Source of the DNA: Scheffersomyces stipitis CBS 6054 | Taxonomy: Eukaryota; Ascomycota; Pichiomycetes; Serinales; Debaryomycetaceae | Direction: 5' to 3' | Length of the DNA: 64,000 nucleotides | Assembly (NCBI RefSeq): GCF_000209165.1 | Contig: NC_009046.1 | Location: 248,001-312,000, forward strand | Part shown: positions 20,573 through 29,894 of the stretch, piece after piece | Numbering within the stretch: the stretch's first letter is position 1 | Layout: each line of letters starts with the position of its first letter | Translations under genes and position numbers: made by a program | Notes under the pieces: model-generated | Seen by the model: only the letters and a program-made list of their open reading frames with translations | What the model was told of the DNA's origin: nothing | The model's database searches: none

Positions 20573-20806
20573 TTATGTAAATGATTTGTGGACATAATCA
20601 AAGGACATAATCAAAAATCGAGTATCAAAGCATCTTGACGATTCTTTCATGAATTTTAGAAAATAAAAATCATCAAACTTTTTCAGAATTTGTTCAAATT
20701 CTTGGTGAAAGTAGACCTTAAGAACAATCAAAATCAAAATAGTTTTTTTCGTAGTCCATGCATTATTGAATGGATACTTTGTAGCATATCTCTGAGCATC
20801 AACCAT
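20573..20806 (-). CDS. Doubtful 77-codon frame
   Basis: Starts at the CCATGG shared with the opposite-strand fragment at 20805. The predicted peptide starts MVDAQRYATKYPFNNAWTTK, then a short hydrophobic stretch and a Phe/Lys/Asp-rich tail. There is no known motif and it is AT-rich. Listed only because the first 35 codons look coding-like; probably not functional. Confidence 0.15.
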   Translation of the reverse strand: MVDAQRYATKYPFNNAWTTKKTILILIVLKVYFHQEFEQILKKFDDFYFLKFMKESSRCFDTRFLIMSFDYVHKSFT

Positions 20807-20816
20807 GGAAATTTAG

Positions 20817-20966
20817 AAATTTGACTTCCTTCAATACGTCTACAACAGGGTCAACTCTATTGCCGAGACCAAGAAGAAATTCTACAATAGGTATTTAAGG
20901 TACAAAAGAACACCAAAGGAAAACAGACAATATCCTTATAATAGTAGTAAAGTCTTTTTGGTCTAG
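20817..20966 (+). pseudogene. Possible relic coding fragment (49 codons)
   Basis: A frame running from just after an in-frame TAG (20814-20816) to a TAG at 20964-20966. An ATG sits three codons before the first stop (20805). The codons look genuinely coding (runs such as GAC TTC CTT, GTC TAC AAC AGG GTC AAC, and GCC GAG ACC AAG AAG AAA TTC TAC), and the peptide is basic and Tyr/Asn-rich (contains NRVNSIAETKKKFYNRYLRY). I do not recognise the family. It could be chance, a broken gene or a short exon. Confidence 0.22.
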
Positions 20967-23840
20967 AGCAGCAAGAATCCTATTTTGTGTTGTACGTATG
21001 TACAAAGCTGATTAGCTGTTGTAGAAATATTAGACTATTTAGAATATAACGCTCTTCATTTTATTGCCTCTTTGTATCCTAGTCAAGATACTATTCGTAG
21101 TGTACAATATCGTACGTTTGGATGTGCAGTACTAGATATTTGCTGCTCTAAAGAAATCATTGAATAAGATACCATTCTATATTTCAACCACGACAATTTC
21201 CGAAGTGCTTATTGGAAAGAGTTTTAGTGTGCTAGGCGCGTAAGGCAAGGCTTTGAGCTATGTTTTGTTATCAAGCCTGCAGTAGCATCTTAACAAGGCG
21301 ACTAATCTTTCCTCTTGTGTCGCGAATCTACATATGCGGATAGTTTTCCTCTATTCTGCATTGGTCAACGGAGCCGTACAGTTCATGCGAGGCTTACTTA
21401 GCATATTGTGCACAGAATTCAGGAAGGATGTACATGTTCCAGTTGTAGGATCAACAAAGTCATAACAAAGAGCGATTTGCAGTAGCGCCAAATGTAGTGG
21501 CAACCGAGGGTAGAATCAAATGGCATATCCGGAACTCAATTATTATCACGTCTCTAAAAAAAGTCGCTATACATTTTCCTAGACAAGCAAAAAGTATCAT
21601 TATTGAATCTTATTGCAAACACTTTGTGGTAGCGTCAAGCACAATGTCATTTCCAGCTTCACTTATATCTTTGTTTTCAGAAGAACTCGTGGAGCAATTA
21701 ATTGCTATTGAGCAGGTTTTCATCTTACAATATATCGAAGATAGTGTCCATGATTAGGGGAACTTCGTGAAAATTAATTACAAATTTAGAATGTTAGGCT
21801 TGCAGTCTTGCATAGAACGTCATTTTTATCTATTCTAAGAGACGACGATATCGAAAGTAACGACAATGTTCTTCACAGTTGACGACATCATTGTTTGCTG
21901 CTAGCGAAATTGGTCTGGTACAAGTCTTGTTTGTTCAGTCTTGTTGTTAATTCTGTAGTGTACGACATTTTCAGCCAACTCATTTCTTCAGAAGTGCTTA
22001 TATATTACTACCCTTGGTATGCGATGTCCTGCGCTGCCCAGCTAACAGTTGGAGATATCCGCTATTTGGATTATACAAATTGATCAGCATCTGGTGGACT
22101 AATCAGGGGTGATTGAACCTAAAAAGAACATTCTCAGCCTTTGCTTTCATGTTGCTCTACACAAACCTGCTTGACAATGCCCCTATGTTGTGTATACACC
22201 AGCTACAATTCGTGTGACTGGAAAGTTTATTTGCGTGAGGAATTTCACCCTCACAAAAATAGCTGGAGACTCAAAGGAAAACTCTACAGAAGAAGCAACG
22301 AGATGTAAGTCCGCGTGCATAACCAGCAGAAGCAGACATATGTCAATTTGCACTTTCTTCCTTCGCCACCTCAGAGCCAAGCTTCAATAGTGAAGGTACC
22401 TATTTCTCCGTCTGCCAACAGCTCGGAATAGGAAAAAAAGATTAATTCAAGAAGCGTCCAGGTATTGCGCGCTACAAGTTGTAACTCCTCATAAAGTGGG
22501 GCCAAGATTTGCGCCCTAAAGGAATGCGATAAAACTAAATGTGGTGTGACTTCTAACCGAACCTTCCCCAGCTTTTGGGAAGTTGCAATACAAGTACCGA
22601 CATTGCCATATCCAGCACTAGAACTTCGCAGGTTATGAAAGAAGGCAGGAGATTCCCACAGCCCGAAGAGAGGATCAATCTGGCGCTACGTGGCAAAATT
22701 GTCCTGAATACTGTTCTGACTAAGTGCTGCAAAGTAAAAACCGAAAGACGCATGATAAAACTCTACTGCGGTTCGGATAGTGGAATAGAGAACCGATAGT
22801 CGATACGGTGTCCAGTAATTGACTTTATGGACATTTGGGCTATTTCGACGTTCCATAAGAAAGCGAATTCAGGGAAAGTTCTTGAGTATACCCGAGCCGA
22901 AGCTGGCTATCTTCAGAATTCATCTGGGCCTGGATTACTCTGTCGGAATGAAAGGAAATAGAGAGCTAGCTCCGGCAGAAATATCTTTTTTTGCTTTCGA
23001 TCGGATGACGTAGTGCGCTGAATTATGCACGAAAAACTTTTTGCTCTCCATCTGCAGACCAACCTTTCTTCTCCAGCAATGTTTTAGGGTATGAGGGTAT
23101 AAGGTATGGGACACAAAGCGGGGCCAAACTTCCTGACACCTTAATCAGTAGCGCTTTAGTGTTATAGTTTGTGAATTTAGGCTTTTCATTTCTTTGTTTT
23201 TTTGTAATCGACAAAACCAGTAAAAATTTCTACTGGTTTTTGAATTTATATGTAGTGCGTCTCTGAGTACACATTTTGCCATATAATAGGCTGAGCCCTC
23301 TATTTTTGTAAATACCCCTAAGAAGGACAACTTGTCAACTCTAGTGACAATTCAGATAAATTACCATCACTTTTTCTTTCGGCCGTTCTTTCTCTGTGAT
23401 TTAGTGGTTTCATTTCTTCTGATTTGCATCGTTGTCCCCACTTGTGCTCGCAACTCAACCAGTACTTGCGCCGACTTGCCAGTCGACCTCATCCTTAGAG
23501 GCTCCGTACCAATTTGCCAAATCTATATAGGTTCCGTTAGCTAATTTTCATATCTTGTGAATTTGACATCTGTGTTTCCAACTCTGAACACGGACTTTCG
23601 CTATAGCTTCCATCTTTGCCCTGCAAAAGTTAAGTGTTGTCTGTTGTTGGCCAATCACCTTTTTTCGCTGATTTGGTCATAAGAGTGTTAACATAGTGGG
23701 AACAAAACTGTTCATATAGATTTGATTTTACACTGAACTTTACCCAGAACATTTCCATTTTATTTCGGCAAAGGCATATAGATTACTCCATTTTCTCTTC
23801 TTGAACATTTACCTGTGTCCTTTACTCATTGTATCTAAAA

Positions 23841-25280
23841 ATGTCTGTCCTATTCCTAAAGTACGCCCTAAAGCCGTTCCTATTCGTTTTCCAGTTGCTA
23901 AACAGAATTTTCTGGTCCGGATTAAACGGCCGTACCGTTTTCCAGCTAGTGCTAAACTTCTGGCTCAACTTTTCACCAGTCTTTATTTGGTTACTTATGT
24001 TTAAGAATGCCGGAATTATACCCAAGGAAATCCGTCCTAAGATTTACGTCGCATTGGCTATGCATGTTGACGACTATATGTTCAACTTCGTCGGTCATCC
24101 GCTCATCTCCACTGTAGCTCTTGTGAGCTTAGTGTCTGGGGCTTGGTTGATCTACTACGTGTTTTATAGAACCCCCACCTCCAAAAAGCAAGAACAGTCA
24201 TATTCGGCTCTTTCCAATGTTTACAAAAATGAACTCCATAATGGACATTCCATCGATTCCGACGATCCTACAGCTGTCGGATCGTCGTCCGAGACTTCTT
24301 CCGATTTAGAAGATTTTAATGAATACGAATTAACAGATATGAATTCAAGTTCGTCTGATCTCGGGGACGTGTCTATTTTCAATTCTCCAGGAGATTGGCA
24401 AGACGACACCCATCACAGTTCGATTGAGTTTTTCAAAAATTTATCGTCCAATGCCATTTCTACACAGACCTCAGAAACCAACCGTAGGATATGGAGAACT
24501 ATCAAAACCAGAGGATACGGGCCATTAAACTGCTGGAACTTGTCTCCACCAATTCTTATGGCATTGAGTTGGTTCCTACTTAACATTGACTACTGGTTCA
24601 AGGACCCAATTAACACTCCTAAGGACTTACTTGCATGGACTTCTTATGTTTTGTTTCATTTCTTTGTTCCTTTATTCACTGCCATATGGTTATATGTATT
24701 CCACGCCCCTGGAGCTTTGAGATTGTTTTCATTTGGACTTGGAATGCAAAATATAGCAGGTGTTTGCACCCACTTGCTTTTCCCCAATGCTCCACCTTGG
24801 TTCATCCACTTATACGACGAAGATGCGGAAGCAACTTATGACTTGCCTGGTTATGCCGCTGGATTAACCAGAGTCGATATGGCCATGGGAACCCATCTCA
24901 ATTCCAACGGTTTCCATGCTTCACCCATTGTGTTTGGAGCTTTGCCATCTTTGCATTCAGCCATGGCAGTGATGGCTTTCTTCTTTGTCTCGTACTACTC
25001 GAGATGGACAACCCTAAAATTGCTTGCCGCATCTTTTGTAGCATTACAATGGTGGGCGACAATTTACTTGGACCACCACTGGCGTTTAGACTTGGTTGTT
25101 GGCATGTTGTATGCGATTACCAGCTTCACGTTGTTATATTGTTGGCCCAGGGGAATTAAAAAAGTTGATTCAGATTTCATGAAAGCTAGACTACGATTTG
25201 ATTTCAAGAATGGATCGACTATGGGAATGAGAGTTTTCAGGAATACCCGCTTACAGAACTTTTTCGATCCTTTAGCATAG
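23841..25280 (+). CDS. IPT1: Inositolphosphotransferase IPT1 (M(IP)2C synthase)
   Basis: Transfers inositol phosphate from phosphatidylinositol to MIPC to make the terminal yeast sphingolipid M(IP)2C in the Golgi. It is a multi-pass protein with a PAP2/LPP-type active site: FGALPSLHSAM (His near residue 372) and DHHWRLD (His/Asp, about 411-417). Family blocks include FSFGLGMQNIAGVCTHLLFP and AAGLTRVDMAMGTHLN. The C-terminus GMRVFRNTRLQNFFDPLA is nearly that of S. cerevisiae Ipt1 (GMRVF...WFFDPLA). An acidic Ser/Asp-rich loop at about 120-215 separates the first helices from the catalytic part; in S. cerevisiae Ipt1 the large insert lies between the two active-site motifs. The start is the ATG at 23841; the longer frame begins at TTG. 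479 residues. AUR1 was considered and excluded by the C-terminus. Confidence 0.9.
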   Translation: MSVLFLKYALKPFLFVFQLLNRIFWSGLNGRTVFQLVLNFWLNFSPVFIWLLMFKNAGIIPKEIRPKIYVALAMHVDDYMFNFVGHPLISTVALVSLVSGAWLIYYVFYRTPTSKKQEQSYSALSNVYKNELHNGHSIDSDDPTAVGSSSETSSDLEDFNEYELTDMNSSSSDLGDVSIFNSPGDWQDDTHHSSIEFFKNLSSNAISTQTSETNRRIWRTIKTRGYGPLNCWNLSPPILMALSWFLLNIDYWFKDPINTPKDLLAWTSYVLFHFFVPLFTAIWLYVFHAPGALRLFSFGLGMQNIAGVCTHLLFPNAPPWFIHLYDEDAEATYDLPGYAAGLTRVDMAMGTHLNSNGFHASPIVFGALPSLHSAMAVMAFFFVSYYSRWTTLKLLAASFVALQWWATIYLDHHWRLDLVVGMLYAITSFTLLYCWPRGIKKVDSDFMKARLRFDFKNGSTMGMRVFRNTRLQNFFDPLA

Positions 25281-26751
25281 ACATATAATACATTTACCTA
25301 CGCCTTTAATCTACGAATGCATATCGGTCTACGATCGATCTTATAATACATACATATTGTAAACTCTATTGCTCTACTGTAATAGGGTCGACAGATAAAC
25401 TACGTTAGACAGGTAGGGGCCCTACCGAGGTCTGGCGGCTAATTCAGATACGGCACCGCTACTGTTCTCGGAACTGAATAATACCATCGCATCGCGTGCA
25501 CATAAAAAATATATTTTTCTCCTAGCGTACAGAAAAAACACAAGGAGGTACAATCGGCGGAAAAATATTGCGATGAATTCAGCGTTGCTCTGGCAAAAAA
25601 AATATACAAAAGGATTTGGGACTTGATGCCAAAACAGCGCCTTCGCAAAATGCATGGTGGGGAAGTAATTACTTATAGCCTAATTCTAATTCGACAACGG
25701 CAAACACTTATGACTTCCATTATTCTCATTTTGGTAAGATCTGGAGGAGAACAACACAAAAGTGGCCAATTTCACTTTTACCGCTTACGTAGATCTTCGT
25801 AGTGAGAATCTGCTGATCGTGACTCTAAAGCACACGACATATTTCAGCCGCCAGTTTTTCGTCTCCGGAATGGTAGCCGTGACCATTATTTTCGTGCCTA
25901 ATAGCTACTGTATATTACAATTTTAGCTAAAGAAGATCTATACAGTAGGGGCTGAGTGTAACACAGATTACACCTTCTAACATCACCTGTACGAATTGTT
26001 TTCTGGAAAATTGCTTCCTGGAAAATTACTTTCTGCAAAAATAGTATTGTCCACTTTCACTTCAAAATGTACACCTGCACCATCGGGAGGCCGGTAGCTG
26101 TTAGTTGTTCGGAGCTGGAAATTAATCTCAGACAGGACATCATCTGTGTTTTAATCCTGCATCCTTCTTGGTGCAGAACATAGTTTTTTAGTGAGATTTC
26201 TCTTATATATGCAGAACAAGATAACGACAACCACTTTGCAGCACAAGACGTTAGAATCTGGGCGAAATAAGGCACCAAAAGATAGATGAATTATGTGTTA
26301 AAAAGAAACGCTTTCAAAATTAGGAGAGTACCAAGAATTGTAGCCATACGATATACTGCCACAATACTCAACTACACTTTGAAACCTGATTGAGCTGCTG
26401 CACAACCGTCAATTATTAGATACAAACTCAAAGAGGCGAAGCAAAACTCTTGAGGATCTGTATACATTTTCAACTTAGCCGTGCCACTCACAAAAATGCT
26501 ATACCGACCGAAGACTCGGGGAACTTTCAAGGATGCAATATGGAGGATGATTACGTTGACCTGAATTTGAAATCTTTCTTTCTCTGTGTATCGTCTACAC
26601 TTCTGCTATCTAGAAGATTTAGATTCTTTCTCCATTTTTTTTTGAGGTACATCGCTTGACTTTTTTTTTTCGTCCTCCACCGCTTTGGTGAATTTCGTAT
26701 TTATTAAGCAATTTCCCAGATTTTCGTATATATTACTCTTCCTACGTCCAT
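25281..26751. other. Intergenic, IPT1 to LicD-like gene
   Basis: 1.47 kb without a supported gene; short frames on both strands only. It contains a three-unit repeat at 26001-26044 and poly-T tracts (about 26634 and 26661) in the promoter of the next gene. Confidence 0.5.
26001..26044 (+). repeat. Three imperfect 14-15 bp direct repeats
   Basis: Units ttctggaaaattgc, ttcctggaaaattac and tttctgcaaaaatag. The first holds TTCnnGAA, the heat-shock-element pattern, but this may be chance. Confidence 0.6.
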
Positions 26752-28587
26752 ATGCTTATATCAAAAATGCTACATCTACTACATAATAGAAAGTATAAAG
26801 TCTTGACCTTGTTGTTCCTCGCTGTGGTGGCCGCATGTAGTCTCAACTTGTTCATAGCGACACGCATAGACCAGAAGTACTTGGAATCGACAGCTCTCAA
26901 ATTGCACGGAGATCTGAAATTTAACCCTAGGGCCAGCACCAGAGCAGTATTCAAATTTGTGCTGGATAGAATAAAACATAACAGTCAAGTGTCCCGTGCT
27001 GGTAATCCCGACGGTATATACTTTCACTGGGATGACTGGGTGGACTTGTCTCCAGCCGATCGGATCTTGAACAGGTACAGAAAGGGGTTTCCCTTAGGAG
27101 AATGCGACGACATCATCGAAGACTTTGCCAAAGTTAACGGCTACCGAATGGAATCATATAATAGAAAAGTACTTAGAGGGATGGCCAACTTGTACTGTTC
27201 CAAGGAAGTGCCTGACAGAATTATCCTCACTACTGACAACGAGATGATCGAAGTCCCTGTAGTTGGAAAGAGAAGAATGGGATACGATAGCAAGCCTATA
27301 AAGATGAACAAACAGATGCTCATTAGGAAAATGAAAAAAGTAGAAAAAAGTGTTGTACATTCGAACTTCACCACCTACCCTATTAAAGCATTGCAGTCGA
27401 ACTTGGATATTAGTGTGGCAGACTTTTTGTTCGATCCAGAGGCTGAAACCTTCAAGCTACAAGAAAAAGAATCACAAACAAAGTTAACTTCTGAAGAACT
27501 GACGTACTTAGAATTTCTACAGACTTCAAGCGAATTGTCGGACCATGCAGACAAGTTCTTTAAATATCCATGGATCGTCACTGATGTCGTCCAAGGAAGA
27601 TCGCATCATATAGCATATCCATTTTTTAAGAGATTCATTGGAGACAGAGAAAGACAGAGTATTATACACCACATGATCAGAGCCTGGTTCCTGTTTGCAG
27701 AGACGACTGGCTATGCCAGTTGGATTGCGCATGGCTCTTTACTTGGTTGGACATATAATGGGGTTAACATGCCATGGGATACAGATGTGGATATACAAAT
27801 GCCAATTGTGCAAATCGACAAACTTGGAAGATACCACAACAACTCTATCATTGTTGAAAACCCACGCTATGGAAATGGAAAATACTATCTTGTGGTTGCA
27901 CCAACGTACTTGAAATATGGAAATGGTAGAAATTTCATTGATGCCAGGTTCATCGACATCAACAGTGGTCTTTACATTGACATTTCTGCTGTGCAATATA
28001 CTGGTGACGTTCCTCCAAATAATGAGCAGAATGAAAGACGAGACTTGTCTCAGCTATGGGTCCATTGCAAGAACTGGAACTGGAATTCTTTGGATGAGAT
28101 CCTACCCCTTAGACATACCTATTTTGAAGGCGGATCGGCATACATTCCAAAGAAAGTGACTCAGATCATGTCACGCAAATATGGATCTGACTCTATGTCT
28201 GACTATAGTTTCCACCACCATAACTTCCAAAAAGACATAGATCTATGGGTTCCTGATGAGATCTGTTCGAAACCACCTAAAATAAAGACAAGATTCAACG
28301 AGCATGGTGGTCTTTCCTACAAAGGAGCTTGTCATAGCCCTGTGTTAAGCGATGAATACGATATCGTAAAACCTTCGGCAGATAGACACAAATTACTCAA
28401 CAAAAACCTAGACAACCCGGCTACTTACAGAGTGGAGGAGATGGGAGAATTACCCTTCTTGCGAAAAGATGCCTGGGACTACTTTAACGACCTTAATGAA
28501 AACCTCGTACATTGCACTGGCTGGGCCATTAATGAACCAGTCGTGGGAAAGATATACGAAACCGGAAAAGCAAACGAAAAGCAATAG
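26752..28587 (+). CDS. LicD/MNN4-family mannosylphosphate transfer protein
   Basis: Type II Golgi membrane protein of the fungal LicD family that includes Mnn4, needed for mannosylphosphate addition to cell-wall glycans. A short cytoplasmic tail is followed by a hydrophobic anchor (about 19-37, LTLLFLAVVAACSLNLFIA) and a long lumenal part. The LicD core is clear: IAHGSLLGWTYNGVNMPWDT (about 325-344), where W342-D-T-D-V-D347 supplies the Asp cluster, then DARFIDINSGLYIDIS (about 401-416). The C-terminal half has conserved Trp/His/Cys segments such as DLSQLWVHCKNWNWNSLDE. There is no Lys/Glu repeat tail like that of S. cerevisiae Mnn4. 611 residues; ATG at 26752. CUG-clade yeasts carry several MNN4-like paralogues, so no symbol is assigned. 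Confidence 0.8.
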   Translation: MLISKMLHLLHNRKYKVLTLLFLAVVAACSLNLFIATRIDQKYLESTALKLHGDLKFNPRASTRAVFKFVLDRIKHNSQVSRAGNPDGIYFHWDDWVDLSPADRILNRYRKGFPLGECDDIIEDFAKVNGYRMESYNRKVLRGMANLYCSKEVPDRIILTTDNEMIEVPVVGKRRMGYDSKPIKMNKQMLIRKMKKVEKSVVHSNFTTYPIKALQSNLDISVADFLFDPEAETFKLQEKESQTKLTSEELTYLEFLQTSSELSDHADKFFKYPWIVTDVVQGRSHHIAYPFFKRFIGDRERQSIIHHMIRAWFLFAETTGYASWIAHGSLLGWTYNGVNMPWDTDVDIQMPIVQIDKLGRYHNNSIIVENPRYGNGKYYLVVAPTYLKYGNGRNFIDARFIDINSGLYIDISAVQYTGDVPPNNEQNERRDLSQLWVHCKNWNWNSLDEILPLRHTYFEGGSAYIPKKVTQIMSRKYGSDSMSDYSFHHHNFQKDIDLWVPDEICSKPPKIKTRFNEHGGLSYKGACHSPVLSDEYDIVKPSADRHKLLNKNLDNPATYRVEEMGELPFLRKDAWDYFNDLNENLVHCTGWAINEPVVGKIYETGKANEKQ

Positions 28588-28857
28588 TACTTTTATCTGT
28601 AACTTTTATAGAGTTGTAATAGCTAATTAATATCTACTGAAAGTCGTGTAAGCGATTTTGCATAAAATACTTCAGCTACCTTATCGTAGTGCGCAAATTG
28701 AAGTCTTCAATCGCGCGTCGGGTGGATAAAATCGACCCAGATTAGGCAAAGATATGAGCACAAATTGTCAGAGGCTAAAGTCTATATATTTAACGAAATC
28801 TCTTGTTCTTTACCAAAGTTATCATCCATATCTTGTTCGTCTCTATCTAGCGACATT

Positions 28858-29877
28858 ATGTCCAAAGTGTTTATTACAGGTGCTTCCGGCTTCATTGCAC
28901 AGCACATCGTAAAATTGTTCATCGACAATGGTTATAGTGTCATTGGAACGGTAAGATCCATCGAGAAAGGGGAAGCTCTTAAGACCAATTTGAATGTTGG
29001 AGATCGTTTCCAATACGAAATTGTGGCAGAGATTAGCAGCCCAGACGCATTTGATGAAGCTCTCGCCAAGCATTCTGGCGTTAAATATTTGTTGCACACT
29101 GCATCGCCATTTTTCTATGATTCCACCGATCCAGAGCATGATTTGGTGATACCAGCGATCAATGGTACCAAGAATGTGCTCAATGCTATCAAGAAATTCC
29201 GTCCTGAGATCGAAAAAGTTATTATCACCTCTTCAGATGCTGCCATCTACTCTTCTGTTGACGAACAAAATCCCGCTCTTTCTTTTGACGAAACCAGCTG
29301 GAACAACATTACGTACGAAGAGGCAATAAAAGACCCAATTGCAGCTTACTATGGAGCAAAGTCTTTCGCTGAAAAGTTGGCCTGGAAATTCTTGGAAGAC
29401 GAGAAACCAAGCTTCAAGATAATTTCAGTTAACCCTGTCTATGTGTTTGGTCCTCAGGCTTTTGAAAGTGAAGTCAAGGAAAAGCTCAACACTTCCAATG
29501 AACTTATTCATTCCCTTATTAAGTTGGGGCCTAACGACACTTTTGATGTTGACAAGGGCGGTTTCATCGATGTGAGAGATGTCGCCAAAGCTCATTTGGC
29601 TGCTGTTGAGAATGATAATCTCATTGGCAAACGTTTGTACATGACAAACGGACACTTTAGTACTCAAATGATGGTTGATATCTTGAACAAGAACTTTGAC
29701 AATTTGAGAGGTAAGATTCCTGTTGGAAAGCCAGGTACTGGATCGGAAGACATCAAGACCCTAGCTAAGGTGAGTAATAGAACCACGAAAAAGTTACTTG
29801 GTTGGGAGTTCATTACGTTAGACAAGATTGTTGTTGATACAGTGACACAGATACAAAAGGTTAGAAGCAAATTATAG
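28858..29877 (+). CDS. GRE2-like NADPH-dependent aldehyde/ketone reductase
   Basis: Extended short-chain dehydrogenase of the Gre2/dihydroflavonol-reductase group, which reduces methylglyoxal, isovaleraldehyde and various ketones in the cytosol. Visible features are the N-terminal Rossmann motif FITGASGFIAQH (about 5-16), GTVRS for the NADP-side loop (about 30-34), the catalytic Ser region IITSSDAAIYSS (about 122-133) and YYGAKSFAEK (Y164-x3-K168). Length 339, typical of Gre2 (342). The start is the ATG at 28858; the open frame extends back to TTG. It converges on the SEO1-like permease with only 17 bases between stop codons. Yeasts carry several such reductases, so the substrate cannot be named. 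Confidence 0.85.
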   Translation: MSKVFITGASGFIAQHIVKLFIDNGYSVIGTVRSIEKGEALKTNLNVGDRFQYEIVAEISSPDAFDEALAKHSGVKYLLHTASPFFYDSTDPEHDLVIPAINGTKNVLNAIKKFRPEIEKVIITSSDAAIYSSVDEQNPALSFDETSWNNITYEEAIKDPIAAYYGAKSFAEKLAWKFLEDEKPSFKIISVNPVYVFGPQAFESEVKEKLNTSNELIHSLIKLGPNDTFDVDKGGFIDVRDVAKAHLAAVENDNLIGKRLYMTNGHFSTQMMVDILNKNFDNLRGKIPVGKPGTGSEDIKTLAKVSNRTTKKLLGWEFITLDKIVVDTVTQIQKVRSKL

Positions 29878-29894
29878 ATTATACACTAGTATCA

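Larger units (their letters stand above)
19684..23840. other. 4.2-kb gene-poor region between divergent GSM1 and IPT1
   Basis: No gene that I can support. The longest frames are 60-95 codons, occur on both strands and match no family I know. It holds the promoters of GSM1 (left) and IPT1 (right), a GC-richer patch at about 20300-20540 with frames on both strands, and several short coding-like fragments (20573-20806 minus, 20817-20966 plus, about 21644-21757 plus). It may contain degraded genes or old retroelement pieces, but I found no LTR pair, tRNA or repeat to prove either. Confidence 0.4.

Noticed and set aside
21000..21200. Possible LTR-like segment starting tgttgtagaaatatt
   Set aside because: No second copy, no target-site duplication and no primer-binding site could be identified.
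10008..21300. Similar 16-base strings gcagtagcaccttaac (about 10010) and gcagtagcatcttaac (about 21283)
   Set aside because: One mismatch over 16 bases is expected by chance many times in 64 kb; similarity does not extend outward.
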